From an endosymbiont of Escarpia spicata (GTDB taxonomy: Bacteria; Pseudomonadota; Gammaproteobacteria; Chromatiales; Chromatiaceae): DNA of 64,000 nucleotides. The stretch's first letter is position 1; each line of letters opens with the position of its first letter. A program made the position numbers and the translations under genes. Below are positions 52,872 to 63,048 of the stretch, in pieces. The stretch is taken from NCBI GenBank assembly GCA_003349915.1, contig QFXE01000013.1:1-64000 (forward strand), in the 5' to 3' direction. The notes beneath the pieces were generated by a model, which saw only the letters and a program-made list of their open reading frames with translations, was not told where the DNA came from and searched no databases.

Positions 52872-53786
52872 ATGAACCAGACACAGACCAGGCACTTTCT
52901 TGCCCTTACCGACCTCTCATCCGGCGAGTTGAAGGGTTTGATCAAACGCGCCATCGAACTGAAAGCGTCGCAGCGCCGGGGAGAAATCCACGAAACCCTG
53001 AAGAACCGCACCCTGGGTATGATCTTCGATAAATCCTCCACCCGCACCCGTATCTCCTTTGAGACGGGCATGACCCAGCTTGGTGGCCATGCGCTGTTTC
53101 TCTCACCACGAGATACTCAACTGGGACGCGGCGAGCCCATTGAGGACAGTGCCCGGGTGATGTCGAGCATGGTGGATATCATTATGATCCGCACCTTCGA
53201 CCATGAAAAAGTGGAGCACTTTGCCCAATACTCCACGGCGCCGGTGATCAATGCCCTCACCGACCTGCTCCATCCCTGTCAGCTGCTGGCTGACATGCAG
53301 ACCTATTTCGAGCACCGCGGCGATATTCGCGGCAAGACCGTGACCTGGGTCGGCGACGGCAACAACATGTGCCACTCCTACATGAATGCAGCCATCCGTT
53401 TTGGCTTTAAACTCAACATCGCCTGTCCGGAAGGTTACGATCCCGATACGACCATCCTGGACACTGCCGGTGATTCAGCCGAGATCATCCGCGACCCCAT
53501 GGCAGCCGCCGATGGCACTGATCTCGTGGTCACTGACGTCTGGGCCAGCATGGGTCAGGAAGAGGAGCAGGCACTTCGTGAAAAGGCCTTCGCCGGCTAT
53601 CAGGTCAACGATGCCTTGATGGCCAATGCAGACAAGGATGCACTCTTCATGCACTGTCTGCCCGCCCATCGCGGGGAGGAGGTCAGCGCCTCGGTAATCG
53701 ACAGAAAGGACAGCGTGGTCTGGGACGAAGCAGAAAACCGTCTACACTCGCAGAAGGCGCTACTGGAGTTTCTTCTTCTCAATTAA
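52872..53786 (+). CDS. argF: Ornithine carbamoyltransferase
   Basis: 304 residues. Carbamoyl phosphate sites [13 protein letters not shown] and DLLHPCQ, ornithine site region [11 protein letters not shown] and the [11 protein letters not shown] motif are present. It makes citrulline from ornithine and carbamoyl phosphate. Second gene of the argD-argF pair. No ARG-box-like palindrome could be identified with confidence upstream of argD. Confidence 0.96.
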   Translation: MNQTQTRHFLALTDLSSGELKGLIKRAIELKASQRRGEIHETLKNRTLGMIFDKSSTRTRISFETGMTQLGGHALFLSPRDTQLGRGEPIEDSARVMSSMVDIIMIRTFDHEKVEHFAQYSTAPVINALTDLLHPCQLLADMQTYFEHRGDIRGKTVTWVGDGNNMCHSYMNAAIRFGFKLNIACPEGYDPDTTILDTAGDSAEIIRDPMAAADGTDLVVTDVWASMGQEEEQALREKAFAGYQVNDALMANADKDALFMHCLPAHRGEEVSASVIDRKDSVVWDEAENRLHSQKALLEFLLLN

Positions 53787-53878
53787 CCACTCTTCAGCAG
53801 CAAAACTGCGGCAGACTTTGAAGAATTGCCGACGGGAAACTGAAACAATCACCTCTCCGACCACGCTGGACCCCCGTG

Positions 53879-54553
53879 ATGAATAAGATGAAAGTCCTAC
53901 TGCTCTGCCTGCTTCTACTGCTATCCGGCGCCCTTCAGGCCGAGACCCGCTACGTTACCGACATTCTCAAGGTCACCATGCGTTCCGGAGAAAGCTCCTC
54001 CCACCGCATCCTGCGCATGCTCAACAGCGGAACCGCCGTCGAGGTACTGGAGAGCAACAGCGAGTCCGGCTACTCCAAGATACGCACCAGCGGCGGCCAG
54101 ATCGGTTATATCCTGAATCGGCAGTTGATGGTCAAACCCAGCGCCCGCAGCCAGTTAACCTCAATGGAGCAACGGTTGCAGGAACTTCAGGAAGCGCCGG
54201 GGAAACTCAGCAGCAAACTGGCGGACCTGCAAAAGCAACACAAGGCGCTGCAGGCAGCCCACAAAGAACTCATGCAGATCAAGAAAAAACTGGATTCCAA
54301 TCTGCAGAACATTCAGCGCACCACATCCAGTGCTATCCGCATCTCCAATGAGCGCAACGAACTGCGCACACAGGTCAAGGAGCTGACCCGTCAGGTGGGA
54401 GAACTGAAACAGGAGAACCGGGATCTGAGCAACAAGGCCACCCGCGACTGGTTTCTTATCGGGGCCGGCGTCATCATCGCTGGCATCCTCATCGGCCTGA
54501 TTCTGCCGCACCTGCGCTTTCAGCGACGCCGTAATGAGTGGGGATCGCTCTAA
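53879..54553 (+). CDS. SH3-domain periplasmic protein with coiled coil and C-terminal anchor (YgiM type)
   Basis: About 224 residues. A signal peptide (ending LQAET) is followed by a bacterial SH3 domain (YVTDILKVTMRSGESSSHRILRML...IGYILNRQL), a long coiled coil (about 85-185, rich in Leu/Gln/Lys heptads) and a transmembrane anchor WFLIGAGVIIAGILIGLIL with a basic tail. This is the TIGR04211/YgiM architecture. The role is not established; SH3 domains of this type often contact cell-wall peptides. Confidence 0.88.
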   Translation: MNKMKVLLLCLLLLLSGALQAETRYVTDILKVTMRSGESSSHRILRMLNSGTAVEVLESNSESGYSKIRTSGGQIGYILNRQLMVKPSARSQLTSMEQRLQELQEAPGKLSSKLADLQKQHKALQAAHKELMQIKKKLDSNLQNIQRTTSSAIRISNERNELRTQVKELTRQVGELKQENRDLSNKATRDWFLIGAGVIIAGILIGLILPHLRFQRRRNEWGSL

Positions 54554-54562
54554 GGGCTGCTT

Positions 54563-55261
54563 CTAGGAAGCTGCCTGCTTCCCGTCGATAATCTGCTGCA
54601 GACGTTCATTCAACTGCTGTGATGTCTGCCCTGCCGGATCTATCACCGGATAGGGCGTGACTACTGCACGGCCCCGCAGCACCACCCCGGGAAATACATG
54701 CCCCTGCCCCCGCACGCCGGTAATGCGCAACGGAACCAGTGGGGCACCGGTAAATGCAGCCAGCCGTGAAGCTCCCGCCTTGAGCCGACGGGGTGGATCT
54801 GTGTCCAGATGGATCTTTCCGTGGGGAAAAATTGCCACCACCTCGCCATCGCGCAGCGCCCGAAACGCGGCTCGCAGAGCCTTCTCTGGAGATCTTTCCC
54901 GATCAACCGGGATACATCCGGCAGCCCTGAACAACCACTTCATGCCAAAACGTTCGTACTGCTCCCGAGCGATCATGAAACGCACCGGGCGGCGGCAGCA
55001 ACTGACCAGCAGCAGCGGATCAAGCCCGGAGATATGGTTGGAGACGATGATTGCAGGACCCTGCCCGGGAAGATCCAGCCTCACCGGCTGCAGGCGATGG
55101 TATCCACGGCAAAAGAGCCTGCTCAAACCATCGATACGGTTAGCCCAACCATGCCCCCAGTCGACTTCATTCGCCCGCAGAGAGATCCGGTTCAGCCGGT
55201 TTAATCCATAAACGACGACCGCAACAAGACAGAACAAGAGCAGCTGCCAGGTCTCCATCAT
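54563..55261 (-). CDS. Lysophospholipid acyltransferase-like protein (PlsC family)
   Basis: 232 residues. An N-terminal membrane helix is followed by the acyltransferase motifs: NHISGLDP (HX4D), the block around CIPVDRERSPEKALRAAF, and FPHGKIHLD, which corresponds to the FPEG motif with His-Gly. It probably acylates lysophosphatidate or a related lipid. The ATG follows the def stop directly. The gene order def-plsC-like is unusual but transcriptionally consistent. Confidence 0.85.
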   Translation of the reverse strand: MMETWQLLLFCLVAVVVYGLNRLNRISLRANEVDWGHGWANRIDGLSRLFCRGYHRLQPVRLDLPGQGPAIIVSNHISGLDPLLLVSCCRRPVRFMIAREQYERFGMKWLFRAAGCIPVDRERSPEKALRAAFRALRDGEVVAIFPHGKIHLDTDPPRRLKAGASRLAAFTGAPLVPLRITGVRGQGHVFPGVVLRGRAVVTPYPVIDPAGQTSQQLNERLQQIIDGKQAAS

Positions 55262-55786
55262 CTACTTCTTTTTCTTGCCGCCTTTCTGATAAACCTTGCG
55301 CTGAAAAAGATCGGTTCGGCGGCTTACCAGACGGTCGACGAAGAGCACACCATCGAGATGATCCACCTCATGCTGCAGGGCACGGGCCTCATACCCCTCC
55401 ATCTCGTACTCGTGGGACTCGCCAAACTTATTCTGTGCAGTAAGTTTGATCCGCTCGGCCCGAATCACGTTACCGGTATAGTCCGGCACCGACAGGCACC
55501 CTTCACGCCCCAACTCAAAACCGTCCCACTCGGTGATCTCCGGATTGACCAGGATCAGATGACCGTGATTGGCAACCGGCTTGCGTGTGTGGGAACAGTC
55601 GACGATGATGATGCGCTGATGGTGGCCCAGCTGGGGCGCCGCAATGCCCACCGCGGCAGGGCCGTCCCGGCGGGTCTCTTCCAGGTCATCAATGAAGGCA
55701 TGCAACGTTTCATCGAACCGCTCAACCGTCTCTGACACCTGTTTCAAACGGGCATCCGGCAGCTTCAGAATCTCCAGTATCGCCAT
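55262..55786 (-). CDS. def: Peptide deformylase
   Basis: 174 residues. Motif 2 EGCLSVPDY and motif 3 QHEVDHLDG, with the metal-binding Cys and two His residues, are intact. Motif 1 reads AVGIAAPQLG, so the first Gly of the usual GxGxAAxQ is Ala. It removes the formyl group from nascent proteins. A Lys-rich C-terminus (KKKK) is present. It is not next to fmt, so a canonical copy may exist elsewhere; this one could be a second, divergent deformylase. Confidence 0.88.
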   Translation of the reverse strand: MAILEILKLPDARLKQVSETVERFDETLHAFIDDLEETRRDGPAAVGIAAPQLGHHQRIIIVDCSHTRKPVANHGHLILVNPEITEWDGFELGREGCLSVPDYTGNVIRAERIKLTAQNKFGESHEYEMEGYEARALQHEVDHLDGVLFVDRLVSRRTDLFQRKVYQKGGKKKK

Positions 55787-55790
55787 TGGG

Positions 55791-56303
55791 TCAGCCGATC
55801 AGGGTTTCGATCGGCGAGATATTGAGTTCGATCTCTTCACCGCCAAGTCCGTCCAGCGCCGACTGCAGCCTTTCGAGCGTCTCTTCTGAGTAACCCTGAA
55901 TCGTCATGATGTAGACCGGCTGTTCAGCGCTTCCCGCCACGTCGGACTCCAGTTCCAGGACATTAAAACCACTCTCCGCCAAAGCGCCGGTCACCCCGGC
56001 TACGATCCCGGCGCGATCGGCGCCCACCACCCGCACCTGGAAATTAGGCACCCGGTGTTGGTGCAACGCTCCACGGATGAGATCAATATGAACCTGCAAC
56101 TGCAACTCATCCGCTACCTGGGCAATCAGGGTTTCCAGGGGCTGATCCCCTGCCGACACCATCATCATGATGGTAAAATTCCCCCCCAGACGCATCATCG
56201 AAGTCTCGCCCAGTGAACATCCACCCCGGTAGAGCGCATCCGTCACGCGGGAGACTATCCCCAGCCGGTCTTCGCCGACCAGCGTCATCATCTGCCAATC
56301 CAT
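55791..56303 (-). CDS. gcvR: Glycine cleavage system transcriptional repressor-like protein
   Basis: About 170 residues with two ACT domains (MMTLVGEDRLGIVSRVTDALYRGG and QVRVVGADRAGIVAGVTGALAES). This is the GcvR architecture. In E. coli GcvR binds GcvA and responds to glycine. The start is taken at 56303 with AGAGGA upstream; an open frame extends to 56336 and overlaps pgeF. Four bases separate it from def. Confidence 0.88.
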   Translation of the reverse strand: MDWQMMTLVGEDRLGIVSRVTDALYRGGCSLGETSMMRLGGNFTIMMMVSAGDQPLETLIAQVADELQLQVHIDLIRGALHQHRVPNFQVRVVGADRAGIVAGVTGALAESGFNVLELESDVAGSAEQPVYIMTIQGYSEETLERLQSALDGLGGEEIELNISPIETLIG

Positions 56304-56322
56304 CAGGATCTTTCCTCTCTTG

Positions 56323-57057
56323 TCAGTCTGGATCAATCCAGATCAATGAAGCCAAACGGCCTGTCATCCCATCGCGTCGATAGGAGAAAAAGCGTTTCGG
56401 ATCGCTAACTGTACAGTATTGCCCACCCCCCACGAAACCTACAGAGCACTGCGCCAGACGCTGCCGGGCCAGGAGATAAATATCCGCCAGCCAGTGATCG
56501 CTGGATGCCGGACGAAACGCAACTTCAGCCTCGGGATTCTGATCCACGAATCTCTTGCGCACCTCCTCCCCCACCTCGAATTTTTCCGGCCCAATCGCCG
56601 GACCCAGCCAGGCAAGCACCTCGTCCCCCGGACAATCAAACCGCCGCAGCGCCGCTTCGATCACACCACCGGCCAAACCACGCCAGCCTGCATGAACAGC
56701 GCATACTCGCGTTCCCAATCGGTCGCAGAACAGTAGAGGCAGACAGTCAGCGGTGAGCACGGCACAGACTTGCCCGGGCGTCGTGGCGCATATCGCATCC
56801 GCCTCACACCCGGCAGATGCCTGCTCACGGTCAACCACATCACAGCCATGTACCTGCTGCAGCCAAAGTGGTTCCCCAGGAAGTTTCAATGCGGACTGCA
56901 AGAGCGCCCGATTTTGCCTGACGTCCACGGGATCATCCCCGACATGGCCACCAAGATTCAGGCTTGAATATTGACCTCGGCTAACTCCGCCGGTACGGGT
57001 GGTCATCGCCGCCTTCACCCGGCTCGGTGCAGGCCAATCGGGGTGGATGATATTCAT
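56323..57057 (-). CDS. pgeF: Multicopper-like purine nucleoside phosphorylase/laccase domain protein (YfiH)
   Basis: 244 residues. Family motifs are TRTGGVSRGQYSSLNLGGHVGDDP, LQQVHGCDVV, VLTADCLPLLF and VCAVHAGWRGLAGGV, with Cys and His ligands for zinc. E. coli PgeF edits wrongly built peptidoglycan precursors, and relatives act on purine nucleosides. Its ATG overlaps the rluD stop (ATGA), the common rluD-pgeF pair. Confidence 0.92.
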   Translation of the reverse strand: MNIIHPDWPAPSRVKAAMTTRTGGVSRGQYSSLNLGGHVGDDPVDVRQNRALLQSALKLPGEPLWLQQVHGCDVVDREQASAGCEADAICATTPGQVCAVLTADCLPLLFCDRLGTRVCAVHAGWRGLAGGVIEAALRRFDCPGDEVLAWLGPAIGPEKFEVGEEVRKRFVDQNPEAEVAFRPASSDHWLADIYLLARQRLAQCSVGFVGGGQYCTVSDPKRFFSYRRDGMTGRLASLIWIDPD

Positions 57058-58037
57058 AAAGCCGCGCTGTCTCTCTCCAATTCATCCAGCAGTTGCCGCA
57101 TATCCTCCGGCAAGGTTGCTTCCCAAGCCATCTCCTCGCCGCTGACCGGATGTATCACTCCCAACCGCCGCGCGTGCAACGCCTGATGCCTGAAGGATTG
57201 CAGTACCGCCACCAAGCCAGGAGAAGCACCGGCTGGCAGACGCAGCCTGCCACCATAGTCAGGATCACCCAACAGCGGGTGGTGAATATGGGCCATGTGC
57301 ACGCGAATCTGGTGGGTGCGCCCGGTCTCCAGATTGATTCGCAGCAGCGTGTGAGCCCGATAATGCGCCTCCACCCGGTAGTGGGTCACCGCCGTCTTTC
57401 CCGAGGGATGTACCGCCATGCGGGTGCGGTGGACAGGATGACGGCCGATGGGTGCATCCACCTTGCCCCCTGCGGTCATCACACCCTGGGCGACCGCCAC
57501 ATACTCCCGCTTGACGCTTCTCTCCTGCAGCTGTCCCACCAGGGAGGTCTGCGCCTGCAGCGTCTTAGCCACTACCAGGAGGCCACTGGTCGCCTTGTCG
57601 AGACGATGCACTATGCCGGCCCGGGGTATCTGGTTCAGATCCGGATGGTGGTACAGCAGGGCGTTCAGCAACGTCCCGTCGGGATTGCCCGCTGCCGGAT
57701 GCACCACCATGTCCACTGGTTTGTTGACCACCAGCAGACTTTCATCCTCGAAGAGAATCTCCAGCGGGATCGCCTGGGGCCGGGAGACGACCTCCGTCTC
57801 CAACACCGGTTCCAATGACACCTGCTCACCGCCCCAGACCTTGTCTTTGCTGCGACAGGGTTTGCCATCCAGCAGCACCCGTCCATCCTTGATCCAACGC
57901 TGAAGACGGCTGCGCGAATAGTCGGAAAACAGCGATGCCACCACCTGGTCCAGCCGCTTGCCCGCCTGATCTGCACCGACTTGCGCAATCAGCCGCTCCG
58001 CCGCCCCTCCCGTCCCCACGTTGTCAGACTTGGCCAT
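57054..58037 (-). CDS. rluD: 23S rRNA pseudouridine(1911/1915/1917) synthase
   Basis: About 327 residues. An N-terminal S4 RNA-binding domain (GKRLDQVVASLFSDYSRSRLQRWIKDGRVL) precedes the RluA-type catalytic domain with the Asp in AGIVHRLDKATSGLLVVAKT and ETGRTHQIRVHMAHI. It modifies helix 69 of 23S rRNA. The ATG at 58037 is preferred over a GTG at 58049. Divergent from bamD, as in many gammaproteobacteria. Confidence 0.93.
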   Translation of the reverse strand: MAKSDNVGTGGAAERLIAQVGADQAGKRLDQVVASLFSDYSRSRLQRWIKDGRVLLDGKPCRSKDKVWGGEQVSLEPVLETEVVSRPQAIPLEILFEDESLLVVNKPVDMVVHPAAGNPDGTLLNALLYHHPDLNQIPRAGIVHRLDKATSGLLVVAKTLQAQTSLVGQLQERSVKREYVAVAQGVMTAGGKVDAPIGRHPVHRTRMAVHPSGKTAVTHYRVEAHYRAHTLLRINLETGRTHQIRVHMAHIHHPLLGDPDYGGRLRLPAGASPGLVAVLQSFRHQALHARRLGVIHPVSGEEMAWEATLPEDMRQLLDELERDSAAL

Positions 58038-58104
58038 GCGTTGCCCCACGCTTTCCGCTATACTGCCGGGATTTCAAATGTCCCAATTTACCGATTCCCG
58101 ATAG

Positions 58105-58923
58105 ATGCATACTTTTCGTTTTCTCTGGATTCTTACTTTCCTGTTCACTTCCGGATGCTCTCTGCTGCCCGAGCAGATCGACCAGACCAAGGACTGGAGC
58201 GCAAGCCAATTCTACTCTGAAGCCAAGGAGGCGATGAGGGACTCGGACTATGATCAGGCAATCAAATATTACGAAGGGCTGGAAGCCCGCTTCCCGTTTG
58301 GCCGTTTCGCCACTCAATCGCAGCTCGACATCATCTATGCCTATTACAAAAACAATGAGCCGGATTCCGTTACTGCAGCAGCCGACCGGTTTATCAAACT
58401 GCACCCCCAGAACCCTTACGTGGATTACGCCTACTATCTGAAAGGTCTGACAAACTATAACCGCGACCACAGTTTCACCAGCCGTTTTATACCGTCCGAT
58501 CCATCACAGCGGGATCCGGGGGCAGCGCTGGAGTCATTCAAGGATTTCGAGCAGCTCCTGCTGCTCTACCCGGGCAGCAAGTATGCCGATGACGCCCGCC
58601 AGCGCATGCGCTATCTTCGCAACAACCTTGCCAAATACCAGATACACGTCGCCAGGTACTATATGAAACGGGATGCCTATCTGGCCGCAGCCAACCGGGC
58701 CAACCGCGTGGTAGCCAACTTCCAACGCAGCACCGCGGTTCAGGAGGCGCTGGAGATCATGGTTGAGGCTTATACCCGGCTGGAGATGGAGGATCTGGCC
58801 AACGACGCCAAGCGAGTCCTGACGCTCAACCAACAGAAGGGTACTTTTGACGTGCCCGGACAGGACGACGACGAAAGCCTGACCGAAACGATCTGGAACT
58901 TCTTCGAACTGGATAAAAACTAA
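58105..58923 (+). CDS. bamD: Outer-membrane assembly lipoprotein BamD
   Basis: 272 residues. Lipobox FTSGC, then tetratricopeptide repeats: AKEAMRDSDYDQAIKYYEGLEARFPFG, ADRFIKLHPQNPYVDYAYYLKGL, FEQLLLLYPGSKYADDARQRM and VARYYMKRDAYLAAANRANRVV. It is the essential lipoprotein of the BAM complex that folds outer-membrane proteins. The usual divergent arrangement with rluD supports the call. Confidence 0.95.
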   Translation: MHTFRFLWILTFLFTSGCSLLPEQIDQTKDWSASQFYSEAKEAMRDSDYDQAIKYYEGLEARFPFGRFATQSQLDIIYAYYKNNEPDSVTAAADRFIKLHPQNPYVDYAYYLKGLTNYNRDHSFTSRFIPSDPSQRDPGAALESFKDFEQLLLLYPGSKYADDARQRMRYLRNNLAKYQIHVARYYMKRDAYLAAANRANRVVANFQRSTAVQEALEIMVEAYTRLEMEDLANDAKRVLTLNQQKGTFDVPGQDDDESLTETIWNFFELDKN

Positions 58924-58972
58924 CCGTTCTCAGGAAGAGGCCCGTGCCTCTTCCTGTTGAAAACGACAATAT

Positions 58973-59374
<402 letters not shown>

Positions 59375-59474
59375 TTAGCGACTTTTCCCTCTGGAATGTA
59401 GATAGAACCCTTTCGGAAACCTGCATTCCGCTTTTAACGCTGCGGGACGGATGCTGGATATACGCTTAACCCAC

Positions 59475-61076
59475 TCAACTCCCGGTCAGTGGATAGCGCC
59501 GATCCCGGCCAAAAGCCCGGCGGGTAATCTTAACCCCCGGCGGAGCCTGGCGCCGTTTATATTCATTACGGTTTACCAGTCTTACCACACGATCTACGGT
59601 CTCTGCGTCAAAGCCGGCGGCAATAATCTCCCCGGCACTCTGATCCCGCTCCACATAGCGCTCCAGGATCGAATCCAGCACATCGTAGGACGGCAGAGAG
59701 TCGCTGTCTTTCTGGTCCGGCGCCAACTCAGCGGATGGCGGTCGGTCTATCACCCTTTGAGGTATCACCTGGGAGAGGGTGTTGCGATATTCGCAAAGCC
59801 GGTAGATCAGCGTCTTGGGCACATCTTTGATCGGAGCGAACCCACCTGCCATGTCACCATAAAGCGTGGCGTAACCCACCGCCATTTCGCTTTTATTGCC
59901 AGTGGTAAGCAAAATGCGTCCTTTCTTATTGCTGATCGCCATCAGAATAATGCCGCGGCAACGCGCCTGGATATTCTCTTCGGTCACATCCGTCGAACAA
60001 TCCGAGAACGTTTCAGATAGCATGTCGACAAAGGCGTTGAAGGCCGGTGCGATCGGAATGGAACGGTGTTCGACGCCCAGAATCTCCGCCTCTTCCACCG
60101 CATCCTCATTGCTCATCTGCGCAGTATAGCGGGAGGGCATCATCACCACCTCGACCTGATCACCCCCCAATGCGTCGACCGCCACCGCCAGGGTGAGCGC
60201 TGAATCGATTCCGCCCGAAAGTCCGAGAATGGCACCGTTAAAGCCGTTCTTCAAAACATAGTCACGAGTGCCCAGCACCAACGCCCGGTAGACCGCTTCC
60301 GCTTCCTCCGGAATCCTGGACACATCAGCCGCCACCGGTTCGGGGTGGGCACCGATACGCCACTCACTGAGAACCTCAGCCTCCTCAAAAAAGGGCAGCC
60401 GCTGAGTCAGGTTTCCCTGTGCGTCCACCACAAAGGAGCCACCGTCGAAAACCAGTTCATCCTGCCCTCCTACCAGATTGGCATAGATGATCGGGATCGC
60501 GTTTTCCTTTGCCCGCTGCTGTATCAACGCCTCCCGCTCCGGCGCCTTTCCGGTATGGTAGGGCGAGGCATTCAGGTTCAGCATCAGCTGCGCACCGGCC
60601 TCGCAGGCTTGGGCAATGGGGGCTGACTCCCAGACGTCCTCGCAGACCGTAAGACCAATCTTGATGCCGTTGACGCTGAAGAGTCCGCTCTCACAACCCG
60701 AGGCAAAATAGCGCTTCTCATCAAACACACTGTAGTTTGGCAGCCGTTGCTTGCGATATTCGACGACCACTTTCCCATCGCGCAGTACCCCCGCCACGTT
60801 ATAGAGGGCGCCGTCAGCGCGTTTTGGATAACCCACCACCAGGCAGATACCGCTGACCTCTCTGCGAATCCGTTCAACCGCAGCCTCCACCCGGTCGATA
60901 AAATCCGGCCGCAGCAGCAGATCTTCCGGCGGGTAACCGGTCAAACTCAACTCTGGAAAGACAACCACATCCGCCTGATCACGGGCCTTTAGCGCCACAT
61001 CGATGGCACGCTGGGCATTGCCCTCGATATCCCCCACCAGCAGATTGTGCTGGGCAATCAGAATACGCAGATTCAC
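59475..61076 (-). CDS. nadE: Glutamine-dependent NAD+ synthetase
   Basis: About 533 residues from a GTG at 61076 that has GAGG 5 bases upstream; an upstream extension of the open frame to 61256 overlaps the divergent gene. The N-terminal amidase (nitrilase fold) has PELSLTGYPPEDL, the Lys in RKQRLPNYSVFDEKRYF and LTVCEDVWE. The C-terminal synthetase has the P-loop LGLSGGIDSALT and TGNKSEMAVGYATLYGD. It makes NAD+ from deamido-NAD+. Divergent from the pilS unit. Confidence 0.94.
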   Translation of the reverse strand: MNLRILIAQHNLLVGDIEGNAQRAIDVALKARDQADVVVFPELSLTGYPPEDLLLRPDFIDRVEAAVERIRREVSGICLVVGYPKRADGALYNVAGVLRDGKVVVEYRKQRLPNYSVFDEKRYFASGCESGLFSVNGIKIGLTVCEDVWESAPIAQACEAGAQLMLNLNASPYHTGKAPEREALIQQRAKENAIPIIYANLVGGQDELVFDGGSFVVDAQGNLTQRLPFFEEAEVLSEWRIGAHPEPVAADVSRIPEEAEAVYRALVLGTRDYVLKNGFNGAILGLSGGIDSALTLAVAVDALGGDQVEVVMMPSRYTAQMSNEDAVEEAEILGVEHRSIPIAPAFNAFVDMLSETFSDCSTDVTEENIQARCRGIILMAISNKKGRILLTTGNKSEMAVGYATLYGDMAGGFAPIKDVPKTLIYRLCEYRNTLSQVIPQRVIDRPPSAELAPDQKDSDSLPSYDVLDSILERYVERDQSAGEIIAAGFDAETVDRVVRLVNRNEYKRRQAPPGVKITRRAFGRDRRYPLTGS

Positions 61077-61150
61077 AAGATCCTCGATCAGCTTAAACTT
61101 TAAGATTGATGGTATTATTCCAAAAACCACTCGCGGACTAAATAACTCAT

Positions 61151-61384
61151 ATGGGATTTCGTTACTTACTTCTGGCTGCTGCGATCTGGGTAGGCTACCT
61201 GATTGTCCGCCATCTGCTGCGCCAACGCCTGACAAAACCCAAGACCACATCCTCACAAAAGTCGGTCAACAGCGTGCAGTGCAAATACTGCGGGTTACAT
61301 CTGCCGAAAGAGGAGGCCGTCAGGGACGGGGAAGACCACTTCTGCAACGCCGAACACCGGGATGCAGCCCGGAAACAGAAATAG
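61151..61384 (+). CDS. PP0621-like small membrane protein
   Basis: 77 residues: an N-terminal transmembrane helix (YLLLAAAIWVGYLIVRHLL), a basic linker, and a C-terminal metal-binding-like segment with CKYCGLHLP and FCNAEHRDAA. This PP0621-type protein is frequently found just upstream of pilS. It starts 74 bases from nadE on the opposite strand. Role unknown; possibly linked to the sensor kinase. Confidence 0.85.
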   Translation: MGFRYLLLAAAIWVGYLIVRHLLRQRLTKPKTTSSQKSVNSVQCKYCGLHLPKEEAVRDGEDHFCNAEHRDAARKQK

Positions 61385-61401
61385 ACCGGAGAGCGAATTC
61401 C

Positions 61402-63048
61402 ATGCAAGGATGGTTTGAGTCTCTGCTCGATACACTACAACCCGATCCCGTCGACGCAGACGCAAAAAACCTCCAGACCTGGAATGCCCTGCGCCTGTTC
61501 CTGCTCTACCGGCTGACCCTCTCGCTCTCCCTGCCATTCTTCTTTTTCACCGGCACAGGCCCCGGCTTTCTGGGACAGTTTGCACCGGAGTTGTTCGCCT
61601 TTGTTGCCACCATCTATCTGGGCCTGGTGCTGGCCAGCGGCATCTTCTGGTACTGGCGCTCTCCTGAGGTGGAGCAGCAGGCCCACATGATGATCTTCAT
61701 CGATATCCTGGCGATCGCCCTGCTAATGCACGCCAGCGGCGGACTGGAGAGTGGACTGGGCATGCTGATCGCCATCTCCATAACCGGCGGCGCCGTGATG
61801 ACAGGGGGCCGGGCCGCGCTGCTGTTTGCCTCTCTTGCATCGCTGCTGGTGATAGCGGAACAGATCTATGCCGAACTCACCGGCAGTTTTCCCGCCCTTT
61901 TTACCCAAGCCGGATTCCTTGGCGCGGTCTTCTTTGCCCTGGCGCTGCTCACCCATGTTCTCTCCAAACGCGCCAGAGAGAGTGAAGAACTGGCCCACCA
62001 TCGCGCCCACGATCTGGAAAACATGGCCCGTCTAAACGACTATGTCATCCAGCATATGCAAACCGGTGTATTGGTGATCGATGATCAGGGAAAGATTCTG
62101 CTGATGAACGAACCCGCCTGGCGGCTGCTCGGCATGCCCGATGCCCAACCCGGCAACCGCCTGGGAGCCGCTTCCCCTGAACTGGCTGAGATGCTGGTGG
62201 AGTGGAAACGCACCCGCCGTTGCGACTGCCCCCCATTTCGGGCCATTCCAAGGGGGAAGGAGCTGAGACCCCGTTTCAATGCACTCGGCAGAGGCAATCT
62301 GGGTGGTGTTCTGGTGTTTCTGGAGGACACATCCCGGGTTCTACTCGAGGCGCAGCATCTCAAACTCGCTTCCCTGGGCCGGCTCACCGCCAGCATTGCG
62401 CATGAAATCCGCAACCCTCTCGGGGCCATCAGCCACGCCAATCAGTTATTCAGCGAGTCACCCAATCTGGATAAAGCCGACCAACGCCTGATCGAGATCA
62501 TCAAGGTCAACTCCGGGCGGGTCAATCAGGTGATCGAAAACGTTCTGCAACTCTCCCGGCACAAACCTGGAGAGTGGGCCAAATTCAATCTGCACAGCTG
62601 GTTCGAGGAGATCATAGCGGAGCTGGTCAGAAATCAGGGGTTCGGCAGTGATATATTCAGTCTGCAGATAGAACCGCAAGAGACCCAGATCCAGGCCGAC
62701 CCGGAGCAGCTGCGACAGATTGTTACCAACCTCTGCAATAATGCCCTGCAGCACTCGCAGGAACGCGTTGCACTGAAGGTCACCATCGTCGGGGGGCGGG
62801 TACCGGAACTGGATACTCCCTTTGTGGATATCATCGACAACGGTCCGGGCATTCCCCCGGATGTGGCGAAGCAGATATTCGAACCCTTCTACACTACCCA
62901 TAACAGCGGCACCGGGCTGGGACTTTACATCGCAAGGGAGTTGAGCGAGAACAACCAGATTCGTCTGGAGTATATTCCGGGCCCCACCGGGGGCAGCTGC
63001 TTCCGTCTTATTTTCGACAACTCGGCCGAAGAGGTCACCCAGGCATGA
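61402..63048 (+). CDS. pilS: PilS-type sensor histidine kinase
   Basis: 548 residues. About six transmembrane helices in the first 190 residues, then a PAS domain (about 210-310), the phosphoacceptor helix ASLGRLTASIAHEIRNPLGAIS, and ATPase motifs NLCNNALQHS, DNGPGIP and GTGLGLYIA. PilS responds to pilin levels in the membrane and phosphorylates PilR to control type IV pili. GGAGAG precedes the ATG. pilR overlaps its end (ATGA). Confidence 0.93.
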   Translation: MQGWFESLLDTLQPDPVDADAKNLQTWNALRLFLLYRLTLSLSLPFFFFTGTGPGFLGQFAPELFAFVATIYLGLVLASGIFWYWRSPEVEQQAHMMIFIDILAIALLMHASGGLESGLGMLIAISITGGAVMTGGRAALLFASLASLLVIAEQIYAELTGSFPALFTQAGFLGAVFFALALLTHVLSKRARESEELAHHRAHDLENMARLNDYVIQHMQTGVLVIDDQGKILLMNEPAWRLLGMPDAQPGNRLGAASPELAEMLVEWKRTRRCDCPPFRAIPRGKELRPRFNALGRGNLGGVLVFLEDTSRVLLEAQHLKLASLGRLTASIAHEIRNPLGAISHANQLFSESPNLDKADQRLIEIIKVNSGRVNQVIENVLQLSRHKPGEWAKFNLHSWFEEIIAELVRNQGFGSDIFSLQIEPQETQIQADPEQLRQIVTNLCNNALQHSQERVALKVTIVGGRVPELDTPFVDIIDNGPGIPPDVAKQIFEPFYTTHNSGTGLGLYIARELSENNQIRLEYIPGPTGGSCFRLIFDNSAEEVTQA

